Assembly (NCBI GenBank): GCA_032622095.1
Contig: CP136065.1
Location: forward strand, 118,399,195-118,463,194
DNA: 64,000 nt
From: Siphonodentalium dalli
Taxonomy: Eukaryota > Mollusca > Scaphopoda > Gadilida > Siphonodentaliidae
Direction of reading: 5' to 3'
How positions within the stretch are numbered: position 1 is the stretch's first letter; every line of letters begins with the position of its first letter. The translations under genes and the position numbers were made by a program. A model generated the notes under the pieces. That model was not told the origin of the DNA. It saw only the letters and a program-made list of their open reading frames with translations, and searched no databases. Shown here piece by piece: positions 34,117 through 46,904 of this stretch.

Positions 34117-34202
34117 AATTGTTGACGGACACACGGACACACGGACACACGGACACACGCACACACGCACACACGGACACACGGACACACGGACGACGGA
34201 CG
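34117..34202 (+). repeat. ACGGACAC microsatellite
   Basis: About ten 8-bp units (CACACGGA, some CACACGCA), then ACGGACGACGGACGCC. It sits between the core array and the 3' stem-loop, the same place as the (CA)n in the 13668-15580 copy. Confidence 0.95.
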
Positions 34203-34246
34203 CCAAACCATGGCAATAGCTCAAACTTACAAGTAAGTTGAGCTAA

Positions 34247-35521
34247 AAATGGACCAGGTCTCCGAAGGTGATGTTATTGGTGTGATCCTCAAACTGAAAA
34301 GCAAATCCTGCGGTTTAGATCCAATTCCGACCAGTTTTCTCAAGTCCGAGGGTTTGATTGACTGTGTAGGCCCAGTGTTCACGCGGATAATAAATACATC
34401 ACTCTCTTCTGGTGTAGTTCCAGATGATATGAAGACAGCTGTTGTATCCCCTGTACTCAAGAAATCTACTTTGGACCCAGACATTTTGAAAAACTATCGA
34501 CCTGTCAGTAATTTATCGTTCATTTCTAAAGTTCTTGAGAAAATAGTTAGTCAAAAATTAATTGAACACATGAACAAGAATGAATTGTTTCAAAATTTTC
34601 AGTCAGCTTATCGGAAATTCCATTCGTGTGAGACGGCGCTGTTATGAGTTAAAAATGATATTGATCTGGCCATTGATCGCGACAACTGTGTCTTACTTCT
34701 TCATTTAGATTTGAGTGCAGCATTTGACACCTGTGATCACTCTATTCTAATTGCACGCATGCATGATTTCATCGGAGTCCGTGGAACAGCACTGGACTGG
34801 TTCAGGTCGCATCTTACGAACAGAAAACAGAAGGTATTGATCGGGGTATCGTTCTCAGACTGTGTGTCGGTGTCCCGCAAGGGTCAATTCTTGGGCTATT
34901 GCTATTTTTGGTATACCACTGAGTGAAATTCTATCGAGGCATGATGTTGACTTTCATTTCTATGCTGATGACACTCAGATCTATATTGAAGAGTGTATTG
35001 AGGATGATAGACGGTGGATGCAAGTCAACAAATTGAAATTAATTGACGGTAAATCGGAATTCATGGTTATTGGAACTAAACACTCGTTGAAATCACTATC
35101 GCAACTTGTCAACGGCGATCACAGTGAGCTTTTTTAAATCAACTTGTACGGTTCGAAAATCAAATCTTTTTCGGAGCTCAGGAATCTCGGAGCCTTTTTC
35201 GATCCAAGGATGTCAATGAATTCTATGGTTTCAAACTTAGTGAGAACATGTTGTTTTTATCTTAGAACTATACGCAGAGTCCGTTGCTATCTCACACATA
35301 GTACAATTAAGCATGCCGTGATCTCCTTGGTGTTATCCCGTATAGACAGCCTTAATTCCATCATGACACACCTCACAAAAGAAAACATCACGCGAATTGA
35401 CCTGACCATTAACAATTGTGCACGCCTTATTCAGAACTTACGGAAATACGATCACATTACAACTGTTCTCTGTTCACTTCACATAATGACATTCGAATAT
35501 AGAGTGAAAATGAAAATTTGA
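34247..35521 (+). pseudogene. LINE reverse transcriptase (CR1/L2 group), decayed
   Basis: This continues the LINE interrupted at 30131. Motifs in order: KSCGLDPIPTSFLK, NYRPVSNLSFISKVLEKIV and FQSAYRKFHSCETALL. An in-frame TGA sits at 34645. Then come [15 protein letters not shown] (first catalytic Asp block), [11 protein letters not shown], a frameshifted GVPQGSILG near 34870, and the catalytic FHFYADDTQIY (34955-34987). After these are a stop near 35135, FSELRNLGAFFDPRM, and thumb-region sequence to 35521. YADDT plus this motif order fits the CR1/L2 group of the Jockey superfamily. The C-terminus and 3' tail are missing; a foldback element begins at the break. Confidence 0.88.
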
Positions 35522-35864
35522 TTATCAAATTGTAGTTTTATGAGTAACAAAGACTTATTCAAACCAGATACCATTAGGATTCCATTCCAGCGTGTCCCTT
35601 TAAATCGCAATATATAAATATAGAAGCACTTTTTCGTTATGCGCAACGAAAACTTCTAGATTCTAACTCTCGTGGAACGAGATTCCACGTGATATCCCAT
35701 CTTCATTTGGCGTCAAAACGTCAAACGATGGTGAAAACACTGAGTTATATTAAGTTCATAACAAAGTATAACAATCGGCGGTGAGGAAGGGTGGGCTGGT
35801 ATCTGGTTTGAATAAGTCTTTGTTACTCATAAAACTACAATTTGATAATCAAATTTTCATTTTT
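35507..35864. mobile_element. Foldback/MITE with ~65-bp TIRs
   Basis: The left arm 35507-35575 (AAAATGAAAATTTGATTATC, then ...TTATTCAAACCAGATACCA) is repeated inverted at 35796-35864. The loop is about 220 bp. A further arm-like piece (ACGACTTATTCAAACCACAT) follows at 35874-35925, suggesting a second overlapping copy. It terminates the LINE relic. Confidence 0.8.
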
Positions 35865-35925
35865 ATTTCGTAACGACTTATTCAAACCACATACCATTAG
35901 GATTCTACCAGATTTCATAGCAATA

Positions 35926-38439
35926 ACACTCTACTTATCTGGAGGTGGGCTTAATCAAACATGCATCAAATACACTCACTATTAGTGATTTTTCCCACTA
36001 ATAGCACCAGTGACTACCACTGAATCTTGATGTATGTTCACTATAATTCCCATAGAGACCCTTAACGTATGTATAATATGAAGAACGCATCTACAATATC
36101 GCTTAGGATAACCATCTGTGTTAACTCGCCGAAAGAGAGTACATGATGTATTAAACGTCCATATTGGTTAGGAGACAAACACCAAACGTCTCCTAACAAT
36201 GCAAGGTACATATATCAGAATGATATCTTACATAAGAATATATATAAACCGATAGACTTATACATGGATTAGACATGTATACACAGTTTACATGTATATA
36301 GCTATATGCAAGAGATAAACAGGTACCGGTATATAATCAGCTGTAACATTGCGCAGTCAACATGCAGATGAATGCGATTAAAATAATTCAAATATAATCA
36401 TCCGAAAGTCAATACTGGTAAGCTTGGAAGGACCCAGTGAATTTCTTATGGCTATAATTAAACTGGACAAGTAGATTCACTTGACAAGCATCGAGAACCT
36501 GTTGAAGAGTATGACCTGAATAAGGTACACAATATGGAGAATATCATTTTATCACAGATACCGGATGGTGTGGTTAGCCTCTTCAAAATAGAGCTGGAGA
36601 CATACAACAAACCATATATAAAAGGCTGGACGAGAGACAGCCCTGAAAAGTTGTAACTGAACATGATTAAAACTGATGCCAACTTAGCGTGATCGAGACG
36701 GATGACACTTAATTGCTTCCCGACAAGAACGAACAGGTCGACGCTGAGCACTGTGTTCAGAACATAGACTTCGGAATAAAGATCGGTCCAGTTCAGTGAA
36801 ATTATATTGATGAAGTTGATACCTCGATTCTGGATAGCCATGAAGTGCCTGTAAATCACGGTATCGGCGAAACGAGGTGATGACTATGAAGCCACAAGTT
36901 TTCTATGGCAATATGGTCAATGATGCAGCCCACAACGGCACAATTGACGTTGATATGGGTAATTTGAATTTTGTAAACGATAGATAATGGCCATGCTGGT
37001 AACAATGATTGAGTAGGAGGACGCCTACGTAAACCCCATTTTAACAAGTGGATTAAGACTGTGTGTACCGGGAGACCTACCGGTATATGTTACATATATG
37101 TCACTCAAAGTAAGGCAAACTCGATGACTTCATGAACCAAGAACTCACAAATGTGAGTATTTTAAACCTGCCAAAAATGAGATGAGGTAGGGAATCAGAA
37201 CAGCCTACCCACGACGCTCCAAAGTTAAGACCTGGATCAATATTCTGTTAAATACACCAACGATTGAATTGTGTAGTTGTAATTTCTGTGAGAGCCATGC
37301 TACCATGAGCAGGTTGTGATATGCAGTTGAAAGCATTTATTTGAAAGTTGATGGGTGAGATGGTATCTTGCTGGTATAGGTATATACACTCAAGCTGACT
37401 TCTCAGTTGTCATTCTGAATGTAGTTAAACATAATATTTTGCGGGTACAGTAATTAAAGCCAGAGAAATCTATAGTAAGTGGGACCTATATAACTTTAAT
37501 CATCAGTGAAATGTGGTTGGATAATTTATAACTGATAAGCAGAAACAGCTACGGTCAGCGTTGAAAATAATATAAAAAAATTCTAACTGATTTTTATTTC
37601 CTCATCAGGCCACATAGAACTCGGTTGGCAGATCAATAAAGCAGCAAAATAAAAAAGTTTGGCCTGATGAGATTTTTCTTTTGCTGAAGAGTTATATATA
37701 TGTATGGTAAAAATTGTGAATTTCCGCGTCTTCTGATTTGGAGTTAAACCATGTGAGATACAAGGAACATTGTGTCAATGAGGCATCGATTACTTTAGAG
37801 CCAAAGACCACACCCTGCCGATGGACTATGGTTCATATTCACCAGTTGGGTTTATATATATAGTACAGGCGATGATCAAGGCGATTGTATCTGTGGTGGT
37901 CAATCTGACAGATATTGACATGGCATAGGATTATCCAATCAAGAGGAGTTGACAGCACTCATAGACTGGTCACTATTGTTGATCACAAGCAAATGTACCT
38001 TGTTGCGCATTCAGCCGCTACCTAATAAACTAGACAGTTTATAAAATAAACCCTGTTTATGTATACGACCCTATTAAAGTGTCCTTAATGATAACAATTG
38101 CAGTTATTGCTACGTAGAAATTGATTTTCGCACTTTCCATTCTAAATGGATTCTCATTTCAGCAGGGTTCATTTGTTAATTTCATTTGACAAATGGGTTT
38201 TTAATTATGTGATGCGAACTATCCAGTCATAAAACATCATCAAAGGTGGATTATTCTTTATGTGTGCTGACTTACAGACAATACAAAGGGAAACACGATC
38301 AACAAATCTATCAACCTAGCTGTCAGTCTTAGAAATACGCTCTATAGAGAAATGGTGTTCCCTTTATATTGAGAATGTTTTCTGGGGTATCTTATCAATG
38401 ATGAATATCATAGTGCTGGCTGAGTTTTGAATAAATGTG
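35926..38439. other. Intronic sequence, no supported gene
   Basis: TRPC intron. A 133-codon minus-strand frame at 36458-36859 begins MIYRHFMAIQNRGINF and is hydrophobic in the middle. The opposite strand is also open over 36470-36650 (EEYDLNKVHNMEN..IPDGVV). Neither was recognised and neither has convincing splice context. It could be an old gene fragment. Confidence 0.35.
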
Positions 38440-38960
38440 CCCATGTTAGTGTTTTAGGGGCTTGAACCCCAATTTTGGGTTTCAGACCTTTTTCCCCAGT
38501 AAGATTTCTTTAGTTCAATTCACTTAAATGTAGTAAGCAGACACTATAAATGCGCATCATTTTAGTGTGCAAAGTTAGTGTTTTAGCGGCTTGAACCCTA
38601 ATTTTGGGGTTCAGCAATTTTTCCCAGATTTTACTCAAAAAATTTGATTTTGTTTCTCCCCAACAAGTTTAATTTACTATGCAATAATATTCAAAGTCAT
38701 TGTTCCATTTTTTAAACAGTTTTAAGTGCTAATATCAGGGTTTTAGGAGGCTGAACCCCAATTATATGTTGCAAACACTTTGGTCAAAATTTTACCTCCA
38801 AAATAAATAATTTTTCTGTCTCATTCACTTCAATAATATTAATTATCACTTCTAGCTTTGGTGCTGATATGATATGGATAAATTGCCAAAAGGTTAGAGT
38901 TAAAGGGTATGAAACCCCAATATTGAGAGTCTGAACCCCAAATTTGACATTTTACCCTTA
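38440..38960. repeat. Four diverged ~130-150 bp units
   Basis: The block 'gttttaggggcttgaacccc' plus 'aattttgggttt' recurs at about 38450, 38578, 38738 and 38900 with decreasing similarity. Core repeats of an unclassified dispersed element. Confidence 0.6.
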
Positions 38961-39170
38961 AAACCCTAAATTAAGTGCTATTTTTCCAGATTTGGCAACT
39001 ACAATACATTTATTCTGTCCAGAACCCTAATTTAGCAAGAATGCATTATTTGTAGCCATTTAGACCAAACTCAGATCATGAGGACTTTAAACTTTCAAAA
39101 ATTCACCTTTAATAATCAGATTCATCATTGAAAAATCATCTCCAGAACTCTGTTCACTGTCATCATTATC

Positions 39171-39272
39171 AAGTCTTAATTAAGAGATACAAAGTCTTAA
39201 AGAGATACAAAGTCTTAATTAAGAGATACAAAGTCTTAATTAAGAGATGCGTTAAGTCTTAATTAAGAGATA
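39171..39272. repeat. ~22-bp minisatellite
   Basis: Five imperfect copies of AAGTCTTAATTAAGAGATAC, one shortened by loss of TTAA. Each unit is itself partly palindromic (CTTAATTAAG). Confidence 0.9.
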
Positions 39273-40379
39273 ATTGTGGAATTTTATTTTCGTATGTGAC
39301 CCCTGTAGCTTCTGCAGATACCTGTAGTTTGATCACTGTGTAGATCTCGAAATATAAATTTCTGGATGTCACTTAGATATTTATTGCTACTTTGATATAT
39401 ATTTAAATAATAACACTAGCTTGCTTTACTAGCTTATTTAACTGTCTGTGGTAAGTTTTAAAATTATATAACAAAGAAAAGAAAAAATGAGAATTTCCAC
39501 AATTTCACCAATTATATCCGTGTCCTCCAATTAAATTTCCTAACACATTTTGAAATTTGGCACACAAAAAAAACACCAAATATTGGCAAGAGAAATGTTG
39601 GTCCAGCATCAGTTTAATATAAATGTATAGATTGGAATGGTTTATTATTTATTTGAAGGGGTACTCATGTAATACTAGCAGACTGCAGGGAAGAAAAGAT
39701 AATATAAGTGCAGAAGAATATCTATAAATTGGTTGGAATTGTTCTGATAAGTTTATAAATTAACGTTTCTTGAACTTTATCTGACATCCTCAGGGAACTA
39801 GTCATGAGTATTTAGTATGGAAAGGGTTAACATAGCCCAATGAATTATTATCCATGTTTATGTTTACCAAATGGAATGGAGAGTAACTTTCCAAATAAAA
39901 TATTCAGAGGATAAAGGAGAAAAAGGATATATTGCGAGTAATATGCCAACTGATCTGGAGATAGTGAGGTCTGTCACACACAGAAAATTACTTGTATATA
40001 AACAAGCTTGCTGCCACCTGGTTACCTGATAAACAACAAAATGAACAATAATAAATAAGCCCACCTAGAACTGTTAGAAATTCTTCTAACCTTGCAAAAA
40101 TCATGCTTAACAACAATATTTGCTTGTTAGCGATCTGCCGTTTCTGTTATTAGAATCAATGAATTGGTCAAATTTATATACATGTAACATGTCATATCAA
40201 ATGGATTTCCAGCGATATGCAGTTTTGTGCCTCAAGTTAGTAACAATTAATTCTTGCTTTTGGAACCTTTCTATGTGGTTCGAGGAGATAGATACCTTGA
40301 ATTTCAGAGTCGATATTTTACATGAAGATTGCATGGCAAATGATAAAAAAAAAACCCATGTCTTTCAGTGCTATAAAGT
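39273..40379. other. Intronic sequence, nothing recognised
   Basis: No ORF or repeat boundary is supported. GAAAGGGTTAA at 39821-39831 resembles a piggyBac-like MITE end but no partner was found. Confidence 0.4.
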
Positions 40380-40532
40380 TGAAATTGGTCAGAAAAATTT
40401 TGTGTATGTATCTTTATATAGCCCTCATTTCAAGTTATAGACAAAATTTTGTCCATGGACCGATGATGTATGGACAGACAGGCAGACAGGCTGATTCCAG
40501 TACATCCCCCTCCGCCAACTGGGAGGTATAAT
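40380..40532 (+). mobile_element. 3' end of a fourth Helitron-like family (D)
   Basis: GGACAGACAGGCAGACAGGC precedes TGATTCCAGTACATCCCCCT and CCGCCAACTGGGAGGTATAAT, a C-rich/G-rich terminal hairpin. The same design as families A-C but with different bases. A related fragment lies at 770-820 (CCAGTATACCCCCC..GGGTGTAT). Confidence 0.5.
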
Positions 40533-40740
40533 GATCTGTATATTTCAATATGAGCCCTAGACTGGTTCCCAGACATTGACATCATGCAGACCCCCTATTT
40601 TATACAAGATTTGATTCCATTGCACAGTTCCTGGCATGGCACTAAATATTATTTAGTCAAGAGCATGAATAATAATTTACAGTGCATACCATAAATATTG
40701 GTTTAAAACAGCTACATGTATATCAATTTTTTATACTCAC

Positions 40741-41256
40741 TTTCTTTTGTTTATATTTAACAGCCAACTTTAGTCGACTCAACTTCATTTTGTCTGTGGA
40801 ATTATCTTCCGTAACATTGGATGAATCATGGTTAAGAATTATTTCTAATTCCTTTGATCCCCGAGTTTGTTCCAGCAAGTCCACAGCAAAAATTTGACAC
40901 TTATCTGCTAGCTTCTCATAGTCCGCTTTGAACTCATTTTCCAGTTTACTCAATCTTTTGAGTTCCCAGCTCAATTCAAAGGAAGTGAGAATTGGGTCTT
41001 TACTTGATAAAGCAATCAGAGATGGACTAGCCAAAGCCCTGTAGGCATTAATCCTTGAACGGGAATGCCGAAGACTGTCCTGAGTGTGTGCTAGATCACA
41101 ATCTTTACAGTTACACCTAACATCATGTGGTTTGGGAATTCGATAGCCCCTGTCAAGCAAGATCTTGATGATCTCGTAATTGTCTCTGTGAGCAGCAAGA
41201 ATGATCGGAGTGATATCTGGACTAAACGAACTGGACGGTACTGCTATGTGCAGGGC
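40741..41256 (-). CDS. TRPC channel exon: ankyrin end, zinc site, linker helices
   Basis: This exon of 516 nt (172 codons, phase 0) holds [20 protein letters not shown], the last ankyrin-type helix pair, then [22 protein letters not shown]. The HxxxCxCxxC arrangement matches the zinc-binding site seen in TRPC structures. Then [39 protein letters not shown] and a long helical linker ending [10 protein letters not shown]. It is the cytosolic N-terminal domain of the tetrameric channel. The acceptor taken is TTTTATTTTCCAG before GCCCTG; a second AG 14 nt further in is possible. The donor is GTGAGT below 40741. Upstream ankyrin and start exons were not found to 64 kb. Confidence 0.96.
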
Positions 41257-42114
41257 CTGGAAAATAAAAATAATTTCAAAAAGCAATAATATGACATTAC
41301 AATAGCTTGGATGTCTGTGGCTTCTTTTAATACTTATCAAAATCAGTTTATAGATTTCACTGAAAAAGATTCACATAGTCCTAATTTTGTGGTGTGATTA
41401 TTATCAATTAGAGTTCGTGGAAATATTGAACCCTCATTGTAATTTCGTGGATAAATTAGGTCAATCATACATTCAGGTATCTGAGAAATTCGTAATGAAA
41501 AGGAAGGGGTCAGTACCTCATGGTTTAAAAACCCAATAAAACGTAACAAACTGTTCATTTGGTACAAAGTAACAATTTATTTTAAAATATAATCTTCCAA
41601 CAACAAAGTGTTCAAAAGTGAAGATAACTCAATGTTGTCGAGTGGAGAAAAGGGAGTATTTTACTGAAATTAATTATTATATTTCTTGATGCTGGGGGAG
41701 CTCCCTGCTTGAGATACTAATAGATGGAGAAGCTTGTCCTGTATACTTCTGCTTTGTTTCATAATTCTGTTTTTTTGTTATTCGATTCAAGAAAAAAGTA
41801 GGATTATTATATGCTAATGTATGTGCTATGTAGTCTTATGATAATATAATTTCAATATTAAAGATACAGTCACAGTACCAAAAAACCGGACACTTTAATG
41901 AAATTGCTGTGCATTGAGGTACATGTAGATCGTGTGAGTCTGTGGCTGTGAGTCATCTTGCAGTGCAGAAAAAAGGTTTACACTTCAATAATCAATTCTG
42001 TGCTTGTAGTAGGGTTATAGTAGAAATGTCCGTCAAGTTGTTTTATTTCAATTAAAATACCCACATATTTGGGGCATAACCCATTTGTCATGAACATTAA
42101 AACTTCCTAGATAC
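41257..42114. other. Intron upstream of first detected TRPC exon
   Basis: No further ankyrin-type exon was found on the minus strand, and no repeats are supported here. Confidence 0.4.
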
Positions 42115-42320
42115 CAGGGTTTCCGCCAGGGGTTGGGGAATGCCGTATTTGGGAAGCACATACCCGGTGCCCTGTTGGGAGAATATTTATGTTTATCACT
42201 GCCATTTCCTTGCCCTTGAGACAACAAGCAGGAACATTGAAGCTTCATATAGAAACCAAATTAAAACAGATGGTCTTTATTTGATCTCAAGTTAATGAAC
42301 TAAAAGCATGTAAGCACCAC
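42115..42320. repeat. Dispersed repeat, copy 2
   Basis: Same orientation as 3195-3420, sharing 'agggtttccg', 'gccatttccttgc', 'agaaaccaaattaaaacaga' and 'caagttaatgaactaaaagc'. Unclassified. Confidence 0.65.
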
Positions 42321-43028
42321 AACAAACAGTGGATACAAAGACTTTTATAACAGTAGCAATATTAAAAGCCGACATCAAAGGAACTACTGCCATTGGCAAA
42401 AGACACATTGGCACACTCAGTGCCAAGTATACATGTACTCTAGCAGTAACAAGTGTTACGTCATGAGCAGAGCTCATGTCACATGCTATATTGGTCAATA
42501 TTTCAAAAGTGTGCATTTCGGGTAAATAAAAAACTAATTTTGAAACTAGAATACTGAAGGAAATTATTTACTCATTATCATTATACATGGTTGGCAGGTA
42601 CGAGAAACATGTGCAGCAGTGCTAAAATGTCATCATGGTTGCCATCGCAACCATAAGTAACCAGCCATGAGCCAAATGTTTGTCATTTGTGTTACTATCA
42701 ACCAAGGGTGTAATGCCCTATAAACAGAAAAGTTATTCTGACCAAAACTCATCATGCTTAACAGGTAGGTCATACCTACTGACTTCCACATACATGTACA
42801 TGTATGAGACATATGGAGAATGATCTACATGTTAAGATATGGTCTGTTATCGCTGTTATATGATCAAATGTTATAAATTTGGTCTTTGTTTGTTTTTGCA
42901 AATAATGTGCTCATGAATAATTTCCAAATCAAACTATAGGTAGGAGATAAAGTCTATTTGTCTCTGCCTGTGGCAGAAAAATGAGAGCAACAATCCTCAC
43001 TGGTTTTCTTAGGAGATGCATTTTATTA

Positions 43029-44770
43029 CGGTAACACCAATGACATGAGGGTAACACCAATGACATTTTTGGATTTTACTTTAGAAATCATTCTCCCTTC
43101 CTTTAAAAAACACAATAGGGCGATTCCAAGCTAACGGACGTACCATTCAGAATGGTTTTGGAGATAACAAAATTCACATTTTTCTATCCTTTTATATAAT
43201 GTCTTCAAAAGGGACAACGTCAGAAAAAAGTACAATTCTTTTAAAAATTTTGCATTTTTTTCTCTCCAACATGGAATTGCCCAATATTTCAAACAGATAA
43301 CAAGATACATAACATTTAAAAGGGAAATAATAGTACCACAGGTGTGTGAACACTAAAGGTGTGTGAACACTAAAAATTGGCTATTGGCTGTACATTGTAC
43401 ATGTGTTGCATCAAGCAGTATGAATGCAATATAATCAGATTTATACAGTTGGAAAATTAATTCCTGACACATTACCCCCCTGTAGTTTGAAATTTCACAC
43501 CAACAATATGTTTAACTTGTACTCGGAGTTTGATTTTCCAACAATTTATTAGTGGGGAATTACAATGTAGCTGTATTTAGACCAAACTTTGCATATTTTT
43601 CTAGTTTTTTTCTCAAAATTTTGGACTGACATAGCCATTGGTTGGAAATTTTCCAACCTCAGGGGCAGTGTCAGGTTGGAAATTTCAAACAATGGAAAGA
43701 TTGATGACAGTCTATATATACCTAGGATTTTGCAATTTCCATCATGTTCAGATTTCAATATTTTCTCCCACCGGTCAACCCATGGCCCGGCGTGTCTCCT
43801 GCTCCCTACCATGTGGCCAGTGAACAACTTCTAATTAATTTAAGAAAAACAAATTGGGGTGTACGTGAATTCACCTGCCGTTAGACCACTTTATGTTAGG
43901 ATTTTGCAATTTCCTAGATCAGATCTCAAAATTGTCTCATACTAGCCCAGTGGATTATGTTCCTCCCCTGGCTAATGTCCACAACACTACTGATCCATTT
44001 AGAATATGCTACTGTCCAGGCTTGTGAGGGAACAGTTAACAGTTGGGGTAAATCAAAGAACCCAAGTGGGGGAGGGGGTGCAAATGTAAAAGAAACTACA
44101 CAAACTTGTGAGTTTGGTTTTAATTCATTGGGGTGGGTGAAATTCCAAGGTGAACACCCCTCCCTAACAGAGATTAAGCCACGTCCCGGCGGACATTAAC
44201 ACATTAATTGTCTTTTCACTTTATAAATTTAACTAACACTTCTTCAATTTTTAACAAAACTGATTTGTTTTGTATATAGAGGTCCAAAACCCTGAAAATA
44301 TCTTAAGAGACTATTTCTTTGGCAACTTATTAAAGAACAAATTATGATGATTTCTATTTTATAATGTCATTGGTGTTACTTTTTGTGGTAACACAAATGA
44401 CGGTAACACCAATGACATTTTTTAGGTAAAATGAAATTTTCAGAAAGAAGTCAAGGAATTTTGTTTGCCATTTCTCAATTTCTTTTCTAAGAATCATTTA
44501 ATGTATAAAATGCATATAAATCTGTTTTGTTCTATAACAGAATATTTTTTACCATATTGCGGTAACACCAATGACAAGCAATTAACATACTCAAGGACAT
44601 TTTGAAAATCTGTAATAAATTTTAAAAAACATAAACAGTTGATGCCACCACTTAACTTTCCAAGCAATTACATTGAAATATTCTACCAACCAGTGGTGTT
44701 ATCTTATCCTAGACTGATTCTTATCATCATATTAAGGAGGATTATCAATATGGTAACACCAATGACACAG
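43029..44770. repeat. Seven scattered GGTAACACCAATGACA motifs
   Basis: Six direct copies near 43030, 43049, 44386 (one change), 44402, 44561 and 44752, and one inverted at 44364-44379. Spacing varies from 16 bp to 1.3 kb. The sequence between copies is not repeated. Segment 43540-44210 contains two diverged units sharing 'aggattttgcaatttcc'. Confidence 0.75.
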
Positions 44771-46046
44771 AAATCAGTAACGGTGCAAAACAAGCTAAAA
44801 TCTGAAATATGATGTCTTGTCACATGTTTTTGTGATTTATTTCACAAAGATCAGAGTTTTGTGATAAATAAAAATAATAAATACCTATCATTTGCTATAT
44901 ATTTATCTTGAGAATTTCTCATGAAATTAGGTTGGTATGACCATGCAGTAACATCAATACAACTGGTATGTGGCTCTATAATACTGAGTTTGGAATAAAT
45001 TTGGAATCTCATGGTTCATGGTTGTAGCTCAGAATTCAGCCCCCCCCCCCCCTAATGACTTACCGATGTTCATATATAATGCAGATTTTGAGGGGAAATA
45101 TTGGGTCAGATAGTTGGGACTTATTGACAGAAATCTACAGTAAATTAATATGCGAGAGGCTGATTGTTAATAAACATTTGCCGACAAAGCGGTACCTAGG
45201 ACGGTGTAGACAACTGCTCACGTGGTCTGTGCAACTGATCATGTCTTATTCAGGCACCAAGTGCTCGATTCCTTGCAATCTGTTAATCATCAGTGTCGGT
45301 GATCACTCGTCCTGTGTAAAAACGGGGCTGAGCTAGGTATGTGGCTATTTAGTGGCCAATATTAAGTCAAGGATGGGGAGGGGATTGAGGCTGCTGGATG
45401 GCTGGCTTGCCGTAGTAGCGGAAACCCTGTTGATACATTGTCCAACAGACAAGTTTCAAGTGTTTACCAAAAATTTCGCCCCCGAAGGAGAGGGTCCAAT
45501 AATTTTATCCAAGAGCAATTAATTATAACACGACTTGCCCAGGACTTGCCCAGTCTCTATAAAATGATAATGATTTGATGACGTTTATATATTTAACCAT
45601 AAATAGGAGAATGTTGGGGTGATCGTCGTGGTGATGACGGTTGTTGCTGATTGTCACAAGAGGTTGCACATTGATCAATTTGACTTCTCTTGACTTGATT
45701 ATGATAACAATATCATTCTACGGTGCGACATTTCTAATCCCCATCCAGTTTTCACTTGTCAATAATTGTTAAAAATTGATAACATCACATTTAGTAGAGC
45801 CATTATATTGTCCATTTTTGGGTCACATGTGCTAAAGTGCTAACTATGTTGCTTAATATCTCAGGCATCATCAGAAAAACGTTGTTAGACACCTGGGGTT
45901 CGCAACTGGGTGGATTTATGATGTCATCAATTTATCAAAAATTCAGAATAGACACAGTGTTTAATAGTTTGATCAATAGCAGGTCATAAGGCTATAGGGT
46001 GCCTAGAGAATGCATTAGCTTAACAATATATACCTTGACCTTATAA
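44771..46046. other. No gene or element recognised
   Basis: The plus ORF at 45055-45336 has no recognisable domain. A C tract lies at 45041-45050. GCGGAAACCCTG at 45418-45429 resembles the start of the 3195/42115 repeat. Confidence 0.4.
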
Positions 46047-46115
46047 GCCAGTGCATTCTCTTATAAATGCAAGGCTCCCTATGGGAGATTTTCATATATA
46101 AGAGAATGTACTGGC
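46047..46115. repeat. 69-bp hairpin shared with a MITE
   Basis: GCCAGTGCATTCTCTTATAA pairs with TATATAAGAGAATGTACTGG across a short loop. The same stem (GCATTCTCTTATATATGCGA) forms the centre of the piggyBac-like MITE at 57423-57655. GAAAGGGTTAA at 46143-46153 suggests a decayed MITE end. Confidence 0.7.
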
Positions 46116-46904
46116 ACAGGATCCAGTGTAGCTCCTGTCATGAAAGGGTTAATGTAGTGTGGGATTTTACCTGTCAGATAATTGAAAACGCCACATCAAT
46201 CTAACTGTCAGATAGCACTTGGTCTTTATGGCATAAACTATCCCAAACCATTTTAATCAGTGCCTATGCAATAAAACTGTCTTTGTTGATTTCAGGTAAA
46301 GGGCCATGGGAATATTAAAGAGATGATGTGCTATGGAGTTTTTCTTCTGAGTTCATCTTGAATAGGACCACATCTCAAGACAGTTTATTCTAGAAGTGTT
46401 CAGCTATCTACAGAGTAAATAAAGGCAATGAGACCCAGTTTATCATGCCCTACCTCGAAATATGCAATGTGGTCAGTATTTTCCGACAATAGACCCTCCT
46501 TTGGTCAGTTGTGGCCAAACTTATTAGAATATAATAATACATTGAAAAATAGGTGTGAGGCTATGTTAGCTTTTACATTAAGGGCCATGGGAATAATATA
46601 AAATGATTTATGGACTTAATATTTTATTATTCATTTTAGAACCACATCTCAGACAGTTATTTAGAAGTTTTCAGCCACATACAGAGTGGATAAAGGCAAG
46701 GAGACCAAGTTTATCCTGCCCTACCTCAAAATATGCAATATTCTTAGATCTTGGTTAAATTTCCAAGGAATTCCAAGGTTTGCCATACAAATATAATTAA
46801 CATCTTTTTCTGCTTGTTTTGTTGAAAAATATCATTTTGTTATTGAAAAATTAACAGTTTTTGGTGTCACTCTAAAACATAAAAAACTGTGTAAAATAAA
46901 GGCA
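46116..46904. repeat. Two diverged ~290-bp direct units
   Basis: 46300-46460 and 46583-46740 share 'agggccatgggaataat', 'ggaccacatctcaagacag', 'cagagt' and 'cctacctc.aaatatgcaat'. An old direct duplication or dispersed repeat; non-coding. Confidence 0.6.

Larger units (their letters stand above)
30132..34246 (+). mobile_element. Helitron-like family A element, 4.1 kb, inside a LINE
   Basis: The 5' end is GAAAGTGTCAATGACACT then GTAGCTCAACTTAGG. The 3' end is CCATGGCAATAGCTCAAACT followed by TACAAGTAAGTTGAGCTAA, a stem-loop pairing GCTCAA.CTTAC with GTAAGTTGAGC. TAGCTCAACTT at the 5' end is the inverse of the 3' AAGTTGAGCTA. Between them lie about 24 core repeats and an ACGG/ACAC microsatellite. 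Left flank GAAAT and right flank AAAAT allow a short target duplication or none. The plan matches pearl-type and DINE-1/Helentron-associated elements. No RepHel protein is encoded. Confidence 0.8.

Noticed and set aside
36458-36859. 133-codon minus-strand ORF, partly hydrophobic
   Set aside because: No family recognised, opposite strand is also partly open, no splice or neighbour support; mentioned only as a possible old fragment.
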